A DNA stretch of 64,000 bases from Pseudomonas citri. GTDB lineage: Bacteria; Pseudomonadota; Gammaproteobacteria; Pseudomonadales; Pseudomonadaceae. The stretch lies in contig NZ_JAODAB010000019.1 in NCBI RefSeq assembly GCF_025336485.1, forward strand, positions 52,121 to 116,120, in the 5' to 3' direction. Of the stretch, positions 10,462-18,865 are shown piece by piece (positions within the stretch are counted from its first letter, which is position 1; the number at the start of each line of letters is the position of its first letter). The notes under the pieces were generated by a model, which was not told where the DNA came from, ran no database searches, and saw nothing but the letters and a program-made list of their open reading frames with translations. Both the position numbers and the translations under genes were made by a program.

Positions 10462-11289
10462 TCACTTCGCCTGGTAAATGATCCCAGGGCTGCACTGGAT
10501 CATCTGGTAATGATCCGGCAAACCGTTCAACGCCTCGGAAGCGCCCAGGAACAGGTAGCCGCCCGGTTTCAAGGTGCCGTGGATACGCATCAGGATGTCT
10601 TTCTTCACTTCGGCGGAGAAATAGATCAATACGTTGCGGCAGAACACGACGTCGAACTTGCCCAGGCTGGCATAGCTGTCCAGCAGGTTGAAGGAGCGAA
10701 ACTCCACGCGACTCTTGATCGGCGCCTTGACCACCCACTTACCCGGACCCTTGGCATCGAAATAGCGCTGCAGGCGGTCCGGCGACAGGCCGCGGCCAAT
10801 GGCCAGGCTGTCGTACTCGCCGGTCTTGCAGTTATTGAGCATGGTTCCGGACAGATCGGTGGCGACGATCTGCACACCGCCTTTCAACTGGCCGATGTTG
10901 GTCCGCTCGAACTCATCGATGGACATCGAGATCGAATAAGGCTCCTGGCCCGACGAGCAGGCCGCCGACCAGATCCGCAGGCGCTGGCCCGGGCTGGCCT
11001 TGATGGCCGCCGGCAGCACCTTGTTCTTCAACACCTCGAAGGGATAGGTGTCGCGAAACCACAGGGTCTCGTTGGTGGTCATCGCATCCACCACCATCTC
11101 GCGCAAGCCGCTGCGCGGCTGGGTCTGGATACGCTGTACCAGTTCGCCCAACGTCTTGAGGCCCTGCTGCTCCATCAATTTGTTGAGACGGCTCGACACC
11201 AGGTACTGCTTGTTCTCACCCAGCAAGATGCCACAGGCTTTTTCCAGGAAGACCCGGAACTGTTCGAAATCCAAATTACCCGTAGACAA
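10462..11289 (-). CDS. cheR: chemotaxis protein methyltransferase
   Basis: Methylates glutamates of chemoreceptors with S-adenosylmethionine. 275 residues. Helical N-terminal domain, then the SAM-binding motif IWSAACSSGQEPYSISM at about residue 105, FDVVFCRNVLIYFS and GGYLFLGASEALNG. The start is taken as the TTG at 11289 (LSTGNLDFEQFRVFLEKA, translated with initiator Met), which has GAGGCGG four bases upstream; the frame is open to 11328 but that part lacks a ribosome site and overlaps the cheV gap. It follows cheV by 54 bp on the same strand, as in other pseudomonads where both flank flgA. Confidence 0.92.
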   Translation of the reverse strand: MSTGNLDFEQFRVFLEKACGILLGENKQYLVSSRLNKLMEQQGLKTLGELVQRIQTQPRSGLREMVVDAMTTNETLWFRDTYPFEVLKNKVLPAAIKASPGQRLRIWSAACSSGQEPYSISMSIDEFERTNIGQLKGGVQIVATDLSGTMLNNCKTGEYDSLAIGRGLSPDRLQRYFDAKGPGKWVVKAPIKSRVEFRSFNLLDSYASLGKFDVVFCRNVLIYFSAEVKKDILMRIHGTLKPGGYLFLGASEALNGLPDHYQMIQCSPGIIYQAK

Positions 11290-11343
11290 GATACCGCCTC
11301 TTTCATGGTGTTGACGTGCCGGGCGCACAACGCGCCCGACCTT

Positions 11344-12270
11344 TTATTCTGCTGCCTTGATCCGATCGACGACCCGGGATGCCAGGTCATCGGGGCGAAA
11401 CTTCGCCAGGAAATCATCGGCCCCGACCTTCTTGACCATCGCCTGGTTGAAGACCCCGGACAACGAAGTGTGCAAGATGATGTGCAACTTCTGCATACGC
11501 GGGTCGTTGCGGATCTCCGACGTCAGCGTGTAGCCGTCCATCTCCGGCATTTCGATGTCGGAGATCATCATCAGGAACTCCTCTTCCGGCTTCTTGCCCT
11601 CGTCGACCAGATTGCGCAGGTAGTCCAGTGCCTGCCGTCCATCGTTCAACGCCACCACGTCGACGCCGACCGTTTGCAGGCAACGGGTCACCTGCTTGCG
11701 TGCCACCGAAGAATCATCGACGGTCAGCACCCGCATCGACACCGCCTTGTGCTGGGTTTCAGCATCCACCACACCCACGGAAATCGTTTCCGGGGTGGGC
11801 GCCACTTCGGCGAGGATTTTCTCCACGTCGATGATTTCCACCAACTGATTGTCGACCCGCGTCACTGCCGTCAGGTAGTGGTCGCGACCGGTGCCCTTGG
11901 GTGGTGGATGGATCTCTTCCCAGTTCATGTTGACGATACGTTCCACCGAGCGCACCAGGAAACCCTGGGTCTTGGTGTTGTACTCGGTGATGATCACAAA
12001 CGGATTGCTCTGGTCCAGCAACCCACCGGAACCGGTGGCCATCGCCAGATCGAGAATCGGAATGGTCGCTCCCCGGATATTCGCCACACCGCACACGACG
12101 GGGCTGGACTTGGGCATCAGGGTCAGCTTAGGGCATTGCAGCACCTCACGGACCTTGAATACGTTGATCCCGTACATTTGCTGGCCGTCGAGACGGAACA
12201 GCAACAGCTCCAGGCGATTCTGACCGACCAGCTGAGTGCGCTGGTTTACCGAATCCATTACTCCCGCCAT
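11344..12270 (-). CDS. cheV: chemotaxis coupling protein CheV (CheW-receiver fusion)
   Basis: Couples chemoreceptors to CheA and carries a phosphorylatable receiver, thought to aid adaptation. 308 residues. The CheW-like half (about residues 10-160) includes LFRLDGQQMYGINVFKVREV and GVANIRGATIPILDL; the receiver half has VLTVDDSSVARKQ, the phosphoacceptor in MISDIEMPEMDGYTL and the conserved Lys near the C terminus (DDFLAKFRPDD). Operon with cheR. The upstream intergenic region contains a long hairpin repeat, and I found no clear sigma-54 or FliA promoter for it. Confidence 0.93.
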   Translation of the reverse strand: MAGVMDSVNQRTQLVGQNRLELLLFRLDGQQMYGINVFKVREVLQCPKLTLMPKSSPVVCGVANIRGATIPILDLAMATGSGGLLDQSNPFVIITEYNTKTQGFLVRSVERIVNMNWEEIHPPPKGTGRDHYLTAVTRVDNQLVEIIDVEKILAEVAPTPETISVGVVDAETQHKAVSMRVLTVDDSSVARKQVTRCLQTVGVDVVALNDGRQALDYLRNLVDEGKKPEEEFLMMISDIEMPEMDGYTLTSEIRNDPRMQKLHIILHTSLSGVFNQAMVKKVGADDFLAKFRPDDLASRVVDRIKAAE

Positions 12271-12289
12271 GCCCTGACTCCTACCTAAC

Positions 12290-12430
12290 GGCTCTGTACG
12301 AAAAGCCTTGAGACTCGTTCATGCTGCGTTGAAAACAGCCTCGGAATGCTCATGTACTCCAGTACACTGCGCTTCCTCGGCTGTTTTCGCCTTGCCTGAC
12401 CTTCGTCTCAAGACTTTTCGTAACGAGCCT
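12290..12430. repeat. 141-bp imperfect inverted repeat between cheV and flgA
   Basis: The left arm GGCTCTGTACGAAAAGCCTT continues GAGAC to 12314 and pairs with the right arm at 12405-12430 (GTCTCAAGACTTTTCGTAAC, then GAGCC). The inner arms GAAAACAGCC-tCGG and CTCGGCTGTTTTC also pair. The whole could fold into one long hairpin. It has the look of the non-coding intergenic repeat families reported in P. fluorescens genomes. Confidence 0.65.
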
Positions 12431-12465
12431 AACGCTAATGTGTCCGACGCGCATTCATCACTAAA

Positions 12466-12481
12466 CGGCACGGGGCTTGCT
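12466..12481 (+). promoter_or_regulatory. sigma-54 (RpoN) promoter of flgA
   Basis: CGGCACG-N4-TTGCT, one mismatch from the -24/-12 consensus. The -12 GC is at 12479-12480, so the transcript should begin near 12492, at the flgA start codon itself. Confidence 0.7.
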
Positions 12482-12492
12482 ATTGAACCGGC

Positions 12493-13257
12493 ATGAACGC
12501 ACAAACGACATTTTCTCGACGCCTGACCACCCACTGCCGCCATTGGCTCGGTGCGTTGCTGGCTACCTGCCTGCTGGCTGCGGGGAGTGTTGCCCGTGCC
12601 GACGTCCCGGTCACCTTGCCTGATCTCCTTATCGGCGTCACTCAGGGCTTTCTTGAATTCACCGTAGAAGACTACCTGGCAACCAGTCAAACCGAAGGTC
12701 GCTACGAAATCGAAGTCAACCAGCTCGACCCACGCCTGCGCATGCCGATGTGCGACAAGGAATTGACTGCCTCGCTGGAGAGCCCGGCCACGCCCCTGGG
12801 CCGTGTCACGGTCAAGGTCCGTTGTGACAGCGCCGCGCCCTGGACCGTGTTCGTGCCGGCTCAAGTGCGCCTGTTCCGGGAAATTGTCACCACCACCCGT
12901 CCGCTCAAGCGGGCCGGAATCGTCGAACCCCAGGACGTGGTACTGCGCGAGCGCGATGTCAGCCAGATTACCCAGGGCTTCCTGACTTCCGTCGACCAGG
13001 CCATCGGGCAGAAACTTGTCCGACCAATGGTCGCCGACCAGGTCATCACCCTGGTGCATCTGGAACAGGCTGAAGTGATCCGCAAGGGCGACCAGGTGGT
13101 CATTACCGCCCGCAGCGGCACCCTCGCCGTGCGGATGCCGGGCGAGGCCCTGTCCAACGGCGGCATGCGCGAGCAGATCCGGGTAAAAAACCTTAATTCA
13201 CAACGGGTTATCAAGGCGCAAGTGATGGCCCCGGGCCAGGTGGAAGTAGCCATGTAG
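12493..13257 (+). CDS. flgA: flagellar P-ring assembly chaperone FlgA
   Basis: Periplasmic chaperone for FlgI in P-ring assembly. 254 residues, with a signal peptide (positively charged start, hydrophobic LGALLATCLLAAGSVA, cleavage after ARA near residue 36). The C-terminal SAF/FlgA domain is visible as RPLKRAGIVEPQDVVLRERD, then AIGQKLVRPMVADQVI and KGDQVVITARSGTLAVRMPG. The ATG at 12493 follows CCGG rather than a clear Shine-Dalgarno and lies only 12 bp from the sigma-54 -12 element, so the messenger may be nearly leaderless. Confidence 0.92.
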   Translation: MNAQTTFSRRLTTHCRHWLGALLATCLLAAGSVARADVPVTLPDLLIGVTQGFLEFTVEDYLATSQTEGRYEIEVNQLDPRLRMPMCDKELTASLESPATPLGRVTVKVRCDSAAPWTVFVPAQVRLFREIVTTTRPLKRAGIVEPQDVVLRERDVSQITQGFLTSVDQAIGQKLVRPMVADQVITLVHLEQAEVIRKGDQVVITARSGTLAVRMPGEALSNGGMREQIRVKNLNSQRVIKAQVMAPGQVEVAM

Positions 13258-13363
13258 CGATCAGGTAGGAAGGGTTGAAAGCTGGCGCTTGCCCTCGGTG
13301 TTCCCTAGACTGTGCCTTAGCAAAGGCTAGTGCAGATGTGCGCACGTTCATCGAACGATGGGC

Positions 13364-13391
13364 CTAAAGTTATTTTGGGAATGGCCGAAAA
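13364..13391 (+). promoter_or_regulatory. FliA (sigma-28) promoter of flgMN
   Basis: CTAAAGTT (13364-13371), 12-bp spacer, GCCGAAAA (13384-13391), close to the flagellar sigma-28 consensus TCAAGTTT-N12-GCCGATAA. It is 37 bp upstream of flgM; FliA control of flgM is established. Confidence 0.8.
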
Positions 13392-13427
13392 CATGGCAAG
13401 CGTCCAAATACCCAGAGGTTTTTTACC

Positions 13428-13742
13428 ATGGTCATCGACTTCAATCGTTTAAACAGCTCTTCACCACTGACAGGCACCACGCGTACCAGCGCCAGCAAGG
13501 AAACCGCCGAAACCGGCAAATCCTCGCCGGTCGAACAAGCCAGCACTATCAGCAGTGGAGAGACGGTACACCTCAGCGATGAGGCTCAGCAGTTGCAGAA
13601 GATCACTGACAAGCTGCGCGATCAACCTGTCGTCGACAACGCCCGCGTGGCCGAGTTGAAAGCAGCCATCGCCGATGGCAGCTACCAAGTCGACAGCAAC
13701 CGCGTAGCCAGCAAACTGCTCAACTTCGAAGCCCAGCGCTAG
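13428..13742 (+). CDS. flgM: anti-sigma-28 factor FlgM
   Basis: Binds FliA and keeps late flagellar genes off until it is exported through the finished hook. 104 residues; disordered Ser/Thr-rich N-terminal half and the conserved sigma-binding C-terminal half (HLSDEAQQLQKITDKL, VDNARVAELKAAIADGSYQV, then VASKLLNF). Preceded by a FliA promoter, so FlgM feeds back on its own sigma factor. First gene of flgM-flgN-flgZ. Confidence 0.93.
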   Translation: MVIDFNRLNSSSPLTGTTRTSASKETAETGKSSPVEQASTISSGETVHLSDEAQQLQKITDKLRDQPVVDNARVAELKAAIADGSYQVDSNRVASKLLNFEAQR

Positions 13743-13790
13743 GCCGCCGCCGGCGCCAGGCTTTTGGACGCTTAAGACCCAAGGCCAGCC

Positions 13791-14258
13791 ATGCACGACA
13801 CGACTTTATTGCAACTGATCACCGACGACTTCGTTCCAGTGCAACAATTACTGGAACTGCTGCAAGCCGAATCCCTGGCACTGCACGGTCGCGACATGCC
13901 CCTGCTGGAGGATATCCTGGCGCAGAAACAGGCATTGATCATCTTGCTCGATCAGCATGGCCGCAAGCGCAGCGAGATTCTCGCCAGCCTTGGCCTGCCC
14001 GCCAACCACGACGGCCTCGAGCAATTGGCCAGCCAGTCGTCGATTGGCGATCAGTTGTTGTCCCAGAGCAAAGCGCTCAATGAACTGCTCGCCCAGTGCC
14101 AGGCCGCCAACGCGCGCAATGGCCAGTCGATCCAGATCCAGCAGGCCGCCACGGCCAACCAGTTGCGCATCCTCAACGGCGGTGAAATCCCCTCGCTCTA
14201 TGACGCCCGCGGCTCGACCGCCCGGATGGTCAAGCATCGCCCGCTCAGCCAGGCATGA
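13791..14258 (+). CDS. flgN: flagellar export chaperone FlgN
   Basis: Cytoplasmic chaperone for hook-filament junction proteins FlgK and FlgL. 155 residues, almost entirely helical, with the family pattern LLQLITDDFVPVQQLLELLQ at the N terminus and the C-terminal QCQAANARNGQSIQIQQ region. It follows flgM by 48 bp and precedes flgZ, the standard pseudomonad order. Confidence 0.88.
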   Translation: MHDTTLLQLITDDFVPVQQLLELLQAESLALHGRDMPLLEDILAQKQALIILLDQHGRKRSEILASLGLPANHDGLEQLASQSSIGDQLLSQSKALNELLAQCQAANARNGQSIQIQQAATANQLRILNGGEIPSLYDARGSTARMVKHRPLSQA

Positions 14259-14349
14259 AACGAACCATGCCTGCGTCCTATCAACGCGCGATACATGCTG
14301 GCAAAATGCCGGACATTCGTAGTCGTATTTTGCCTGGAGATTGACCCCC

Positions 14350-15096
14350 GTGTTCAATGCCTCAAGCGCGGATGATGCTCCGCAGCCCCCGAAGGTCCTC
14401 AGCACCCCCCTGGAAATTTCTGGCAACCTGCGGATGCTGCAAGATAGCCACGACCCGCTGATCATCACCTTTCACGAACGTAGCCAGCGCTTCCAAAGCT
14501 ACCTGGTGAACGTCGATCGCGAAAACAACGCCCTCGCCCTGGATGAAATGATTCCCCGCGATGGCGAGCGCTTCCTGCTGGCAGGCGAGCCGTTCCGTGT
14601 CGAGGGTTTCCACGAGGGCGTGCGTATCGCCTGGGAGGGCAAAGGCCCGCTGACCATCGATGAATCCAAGGACGGTCGCTGCTATCGCGGCGCCCTGCCC
14701 GACGAAGTGGTCTATCACCAACGTCGCAACGCCTTCCGCGCCGCCCTGAAACTGGCCCAACTGGTCAACGTCGAACTCGGTGGCGAGAAACTCAAGTCGC
14801 CGGTGGATGGCAAGCTGCTGGACATCTCCGCAACGGGTTGCAAGCTGCGCTTCGACGGCGACATCACCGAACGCCTGCAATTGGGCCAAGTGTACGAGCG
14901 CTTCATTGCCGCCCTGCCCTTTGGCAACATGACCGCGCCGGTCGAGCTGCGTTACCTGCATTTCGAAGAAAAGATCAACACCACCTTCGCCGGTATACGC
15001 TTCCACAACATCAGTGGCCTGGTGCAGCGGCAGGTCGAGCGTTTCGTTTATCAGTTGCAGCGCGAAGCCCGTCGCTTCGACAAAGACGACTTCTGA
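14350..15096 (+). CDS. flgZ: flagellar brake protein, PilZ domain (YcgR-like)
   Basis: Binds cyclic di-GMP and slows the flagellar motor. 248 residues from a GTG at 14350, chosen because GGAG lies 10 bp upstream; a TTG at 14341 sits too close to it. N-terminal YcgR domain (about residues 20-115) and C-terminal PilZ domain with both ligand motifs: RRNAFR (RxxxR) and DISATG (D/N-x-S-x-x-G). FlgZ is the name used in P. fluorescens, where it is known to link cyclic di-GMP to swimming. Third gene after flgMN, 91 bp from flgN, closed by a terminator. Confidence 0.9.
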   Translation: MFNASSADDAPQPPKVLSTPLEISGNLRMLQDSHDPLIITFHERSQRFQSYLVNVDRENNALALDEMIPRDGERFLLAGEPFRVEGFHEGVRIAWEGKGPLTIDESKDGRCYRGALPDEVVYHQRRNAFRAALKLAQLVNVELGGEKLKSPVDGKLLDISATGCKLRFDGDITERLQLGQVYERFIAALPFGNMTAPVELRYLHFEEKINTTFAGIRFHNISGLVQRQVERFVYQLQREARRFDKDDF

Positions 15097-15109
15097 TTCG
15101 CGAGCCATG

Positions 15110-15147
15110 AAAAAACGGGCAATCCTTCTGGAACTGCCCGTTTTTTT
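15110..15147 (+). terminator. terminator of flgMN-flgZ
   Basis: Arms AACGGGCA and TGCCCGTT, with flanking A and T runs; the T7 follows on the plus strand. Confidence 0.8.
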
Positions 15148-15163
15148 GTGCCTGTCTGGGGGC

Positions 15164-16492
15164 CTACCTTGGTTCGCCCCCCGCGGCCTTGGTTTCAGCC
15201 ACTGATTCGGTCTCAACCTCGGCATCGACCGGCGTTTGCATCTGTTCCTGCACCACCTGCTCATCCACCCGCGGATCGAGGCACGCCACCAACGGTGAAC
15301 TCGACATACTGTCCGGCATTGCCACGTGATGCAGTGGCGCGTCGTCGACCTGGTGCAGGTTGGTCACCGCATTCGGCCGGATCCGCCACACCAGCACCAG
15401 GGCGAAGAACGCCGAAAAGGTATACAGCATCTGGCTGCCGAACAGCTTCATCAGCACCCCGGCCACCAGCGGCCCGACACTGGCGCCGACGCCGTAGGTC
15501 ACCAGCAACATGGCCGTCAGCGACACCCGGCGATCGCTTTCGACGTGGTCGTTGGAAAACGCCACCGCCAAGGGATACAGGCAGAACTGCATCAGCGAAC
15601 AGCAGAAGCCGGCCACAAACAGCACTTCCAGCGGTGCCTCCGACAGGATCGCCAAGGGCAGCGCGCACAGCGCCAGAAGCGACGCAACGCAGCGGATCAG
15701 CAGCGCCCGGTCGTAACGATCGGATAACCAGCCCAACGGCCACTGCACCAGCAGGCCGGCGAAAATACAGCAGCCCATGAACAGGCCGACCTGTTCGGTC
15801 GAAAGCCCCTGTTGAGAGGCGTACAGCGGCGCCAGGCCATAGAACGAGCCGACGATCAGCCCCGAACCCAGCACTGTACTCAACGACTGCGGTACCCGTT
15901 TGATGAAGAAGCGCGGCTCCATCGGTGCCGGACGCAGCGGGGCCGGGTGAATCCGCCGGGTCAGCGCCACGGGCACCAGGCACAGGGCGAAACACAGCGC
16001 CACCAGCATCAGCAGCTCCAGGCCAAGGGCCGGGTGGATCACCAGGATCAACTGGCCCAGTACCATCCCCAGGTACGAGGCGATCATGTAGCCGCTGAAC
16101 ACCACCCCGCGCTGCTTGGCATCGGCCTGCTCATTGAGCCAGCTCTCGATGACCATGTACTGGCACATCATGCCCAGGCCGACAATCATCCGCAGCACGA
16201 TCCAGGCCGGCAGCCAATCCACCAGCCCATGGCCCAGTACCGCCGCGCCGACGATGCCGGCACAGGCCGAATAGGCACGGATATGCCCGACACGGGCGAT
16301 CAGCCGATGACCAATCTTGCCGCCCAGCACCAGGCCGAAATAGTTGGCGGCCATCAGCGCACCGACCCAGAGACTGTCCACATGGTCGGCGGCCAGGCGC
16401 AAGGCCAGGTAGGTACTCAACAGGCCCGAACCGATGAGCATCATCAGCGAGGCGAAATACAGCGCTCGAAAAGGTTTCCAGATTTGGCGCAT
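15164..16492 (-). CDS. YcaD-type MFS transporter
   Basis: Inner-membrane carrier of 442 residues with about 12 membrane segments. The sequence from MRQIWKPFRALYFASLMMLI through GGKIGHRLIARVGHIRAY (the loop-2 motif) and VIESWLNEQADAKQRGVV is characteristic of the YcaD family, whose substrates are poorly known. The C-terminal tail after about residue 385 is hydrophilic and acidic, outside the carrier fold. It stands alone between the flgZ terminator and a glutamine-synthetase-like gene 70 bp upstream on the same strand; no functional link is evident. Confidence 0.8.
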   Translation of the reverse strand: MRQIWKPFRALYFASLMMLIGSGLLSTYLALRLAADHVDSLWVGALMAANYFGLVLGGKIGHRLIARVGHIRAYSACAGIVGAAVLGHGLVDWLPAWIVLRMIVGLGMMCQYMVIESWLNEQADAKQRGVVFSGYMIASYLGMVLGQLILVIHPALGLELLMLVALCFALCLVPVALTRRIHPAPLRPAPMEPRFFIKRVPQSLSTVLGSGLIVGSFYGLAPLYASQQGLSTEQVGLFMGCCIFAGLLVQWPLGWLSDRYDRALLIRCVASLLALCALPLAILSEAPLEVLFVAGFCCSLMQFCLYPLAVAFSNDHVESDRRVSLTAMLLVTYGVGASVGPLVAGVLMKLFGSQMLYTFSAFFALVLVWRIRPNAVTNLHQVDDAPLHHVAMPDSMSSSPLVACLDPRVDEQVVQEQMQTPVDAEVETESVAETKAAGGEPR

Positions 16493-16562
16493 CGGCGTTC
16501 CGAGCGGCTCCTTGCAATGAGTACGGGCTACCTGATGAAGATAGCCCGAATACGGCGGTTCT

Positions 16563-17906
16563 TTATGCCTGGGCCGCTAAAACACGCCGCTCCCAGGGGG
16601 TTATTTCATCGAAGAAGCTTGTCAGCTCAAGGGTTTTCGAAGCGATGTAGCCTTCGATGAACTCCTTACCAAACAGTTCCTTCGCCAGATGACTACGCTT
16701 CAGACGTTCCAGGGCGGCGTGCAGGGTACATGGCAGCGCCAGATTATCCGGCACCTCGAATTCCCCCTGGATCGCGGCGCTTGGCTCCAGGCGATTCTCG
16801 ATGCCGTGAAGGCCGGCTGCCAGGCTGGCGGCAATCGCCAGGTAGGGGTTGGCGTCCGCGCCAGGCAAGCGGTTCTCGACCCGCCGGGCCACCGGCGAAC
16901 TGGCCGGGATGCGCAACCCGGCCGAACGATTGTCATGGGACCAGCAGGCATTGTTCGGCGACGCAAACGGATGGCACAGGCGCTGGTAGGAATTGACGTT
17001 CGGCGCGAACAACGCCGTGAAATCGGCCATGGCGGCCTGTTGGCCGCCGATGAAATGCCGGAACGCCGCCGTCGGCTCGCCCGCCTCGTCGCTGAACACA
17101 TTGCGACCGCTGCCCAGCTCGACGACGCTCTGGTGAATGTGCATCGAACTGCCCGCCGTGTGGGCCAGGGGCTTGGCCATGCAGACCACGCTCAGGCCAT
17201 GCTTGAGGGCCACTTCCTTGAGCAGGTGCTTGAACAGGAACGTCTGGTCGGCCAGCAGCAACGGATCACCGTGCAGCAGATTGATCTCGAACTGGCTCAC
17301 GCCCATTTCATGCATGAAGGTATCGCGGGGCAAACCCAGCGCCGCCATGCATTCGTAGACTTCGCTGAAGAACGGGCGCAGGCCGTTGTTGGAGCTGATG
17401 CTGAACGCCGACTGGCCGTCTTCGCGCCGCCCATCCAGGCCCAGCGGCGGCTGGAATGGCTGGGTCGGATCCGGGTTGGGGGCGAATACGAAGAATTCCA
17501 GCTCGGTCGCCACCACGGGCGCCAGTCCCCGGGCTGCATAGCGGGCGATCACGGCCTTGAGCTGGCCGCGCGTCGAAAGCCGGGAGCTTGCGCCGCTCAG
17601 TTCATCGGCGTCGCAAATCGCCAGCGCCCGCGGTTGCACACTCCAAGGCAGGCGATGGATCTGGGTCGGATCCGCCACCAGGGCCAGGTCGCCATCATCA
17701 CTGCCATAAAAACGCGACGGCGGGTAACCGCCCATGATGCATTGCAGCAGCACGCCTTTGGCCAGCTGCAACCGTCGACCTTCGAGAAAACCCTCGGCGG
17801 TCATTACCTTGCCCCGCGGCACGCCGTTCAAATCCGGCGTAACACATTCAATCTCATCAATGCCGGTCAGTCGCTGCGCGAGTGAACGCTGGCCATCGGT
17901 CGTCAT
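16563..17906 (-). CDS. glutamine-synthetase-family gamma-glutamyl ligase (PuuA/PauA-like)
   Basis: 447 residues with glutamine synthetase folds: N-terminal beta-grasp (VTPDLNGVPRGKVM), metal-binding VVATELEFFVF, the ATP-binding MAKPLAHTAGSSMHIHQSV and the C-terminal NRSAGLRIPASSPVARRVENRLPGADANPYL block (quoted in parts). Divergence from GlnA and the length place it with ligases that glutamylate putrescine or other amines (PuuA, PauA family). Pseudomonads carry many paralogues, so substrate cannot be assigned. It could feed the PuuB-like and PuuC-like enzymes at 29.4 and 33.1 kb, but it lies outside that cluster. Confidence 0.82.
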   Translation of the reverse strand: MTTDGQRSLAQRLTGIDEIECVTPDLNGVPRGKVMTAEGFLEGRRLQLAKGVLLQCIMGGYPPSRFYGSDDGDLALVADPTQIHRLPWSVQPRALAICDADELSGASSRLSTRGQLKAVIARYAARGLAPVVATELEFFVFAPNPDPTQPFQPPLGLDGRREDGQSAFSISSNNGLRPFFSEVYECMAALGLPRDTFMHEMGVSQFEINLLHGDPLLLADQTFLFKHLLKEVALKHGLSVVCMAKPLAHTAGSSMHIHQSVVELGSGRNVFSDEAGEPTAAFRHFIGGQQAAMADFTALFAPNVNSYQRLCHPFASPNNACWSHDNRSAGLRIPASSPVARRVENRLPGADANPYLAIAASLAAGLHGIENRLEPSAAIQGEFEVPDNLALPCTLHAALERLKRSHLAKELFGKEFIEGYIASKTLELTSFFDEITPWERRVLAAQA

Positions 17907-18033
17907 GACGCAATCCTTGTTATGTGCGAGCCGCGAACGGCAACCCGTACAAAATAGGCTTCGGGTGTTCGGAATATCAAGCGCCCAGAAAGAATAAACA
18001 TCGAGCCCAGAAACACTCAGGGGGAGTGAGTCT

Positions 18034-18119
18034 GTGGGAGCAAAGCTTGCTCGCGATGGGACACTTCGATCCGTCAGAAGATCGCGTTATCGTTCATCGC
18101 GAGCAAGCTTTGCTCCCAC
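18034..18119. repeat. REP pair (REPIN)
   Basis: GTGGGAGCAAAGCTTGCTCG onward (18034-18060) and its inverted copy (18095-18119) flank 34 bp. Same family as the pair at 7046, in the opposite arrangement. Confidence 0.8.
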
Positions 18120-18172
18120 TGGCTCGCCACACAGTGTTTTTGAATCGATTGAAGTATTTGTGCTGGACAGGC

Positions 18173-18865
18173 TCAGGGCAGGTAAATCCGGAACACCCCG
18201 CCACCCAACACCCCGCCATTGGCAATCTCGGTACGCCCGCACACACCGCCGCGCTGATGCAGCCCGGCGATCCGCGCGGCGAAGTACAAGCCCAACCCGG
18301 TGCTGCCGCTGCTATGGTTGATGCCCTGCACATAGTCGGCCTGACGCTCGATCATCTCGGCGGGGTAGCCTTCGCCGTCGTCATTGATGGTCAGCACCAG
18401 TTGCCCGGCCTCGTCGCTCACACTGATCAGCAGCGCCTGGCGCGCGTGACGGATGGCGTTGTTGATGCAGTTGTCGAGCACAGAAGCGATCAGCTCACGA
18501 TCGAAAAAGCCCAGGGGACTCAGCGGGTCGACCTCGTAAGTGACCATGATCCCGCGACTGCGGAACACGTCCTGATGACCGGCCAACTGCGCCTCGATGA
18601 AGTCGTCCAGCTCATGGTAGGCCGGGTGCAGCGGCAACTGGTTGACGCCGAGCTTGTACAACCCCAGCAGTTGCACCATCAGGCCATTGAGATGGGCGAA
18701 TTCGAACTCGATGACACCCTGCTCCGAGGTCTGCCGCTCGGATTCGGGCAAGCGCTCGAGCCATTGCGTATGCGCCTGCATGAGCAGGGTCAGGGAGTTC
18801 TTCATGTCGTGCACGGTAGATGCGATCACCGTGGAAAAATCGAGAGCCTGTTCACTGTCATTCAT
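18173..18865 (-). CDS. small soluble histidine kinase
   Basis: 230 residues from the ATG at 18865 (MNDSEQALDF). The HisKA-like region has the phosphoacceptor in STVHDMKNSLTLL, and the HATPase domain has DNCINNAIRHA, NDDGEGYP and STGLGLYFA. No membrane segment or sensor domain is present, so it must receive its signal from a partner. It overlaps the end of the receiver-TPR gene by 8 bp, and the two probably form a dedicated pair. I know no characterised name. Confidence 0.82.
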   Translation of the reverse strand: MNDSEQALDFSTVIASTVHDMKNSLTLLMQAHTQWLERLPESERQTSEQGVIEFEFAHLNGLMVQLLGLYKLGVNQLPLHPAYHELDDFIEAQLAGHQDVFRSRGIMVTYEVDPLSPLGFFDRELIASVLDNCINNAIRHARQALLISVSDEAGQLVLTINDDGEGYPAEMIERQADYVQGINHSSGSTGLGLYFAARIAGLHQRGGVCGRTEIANGGVLGGGVFRIYLP

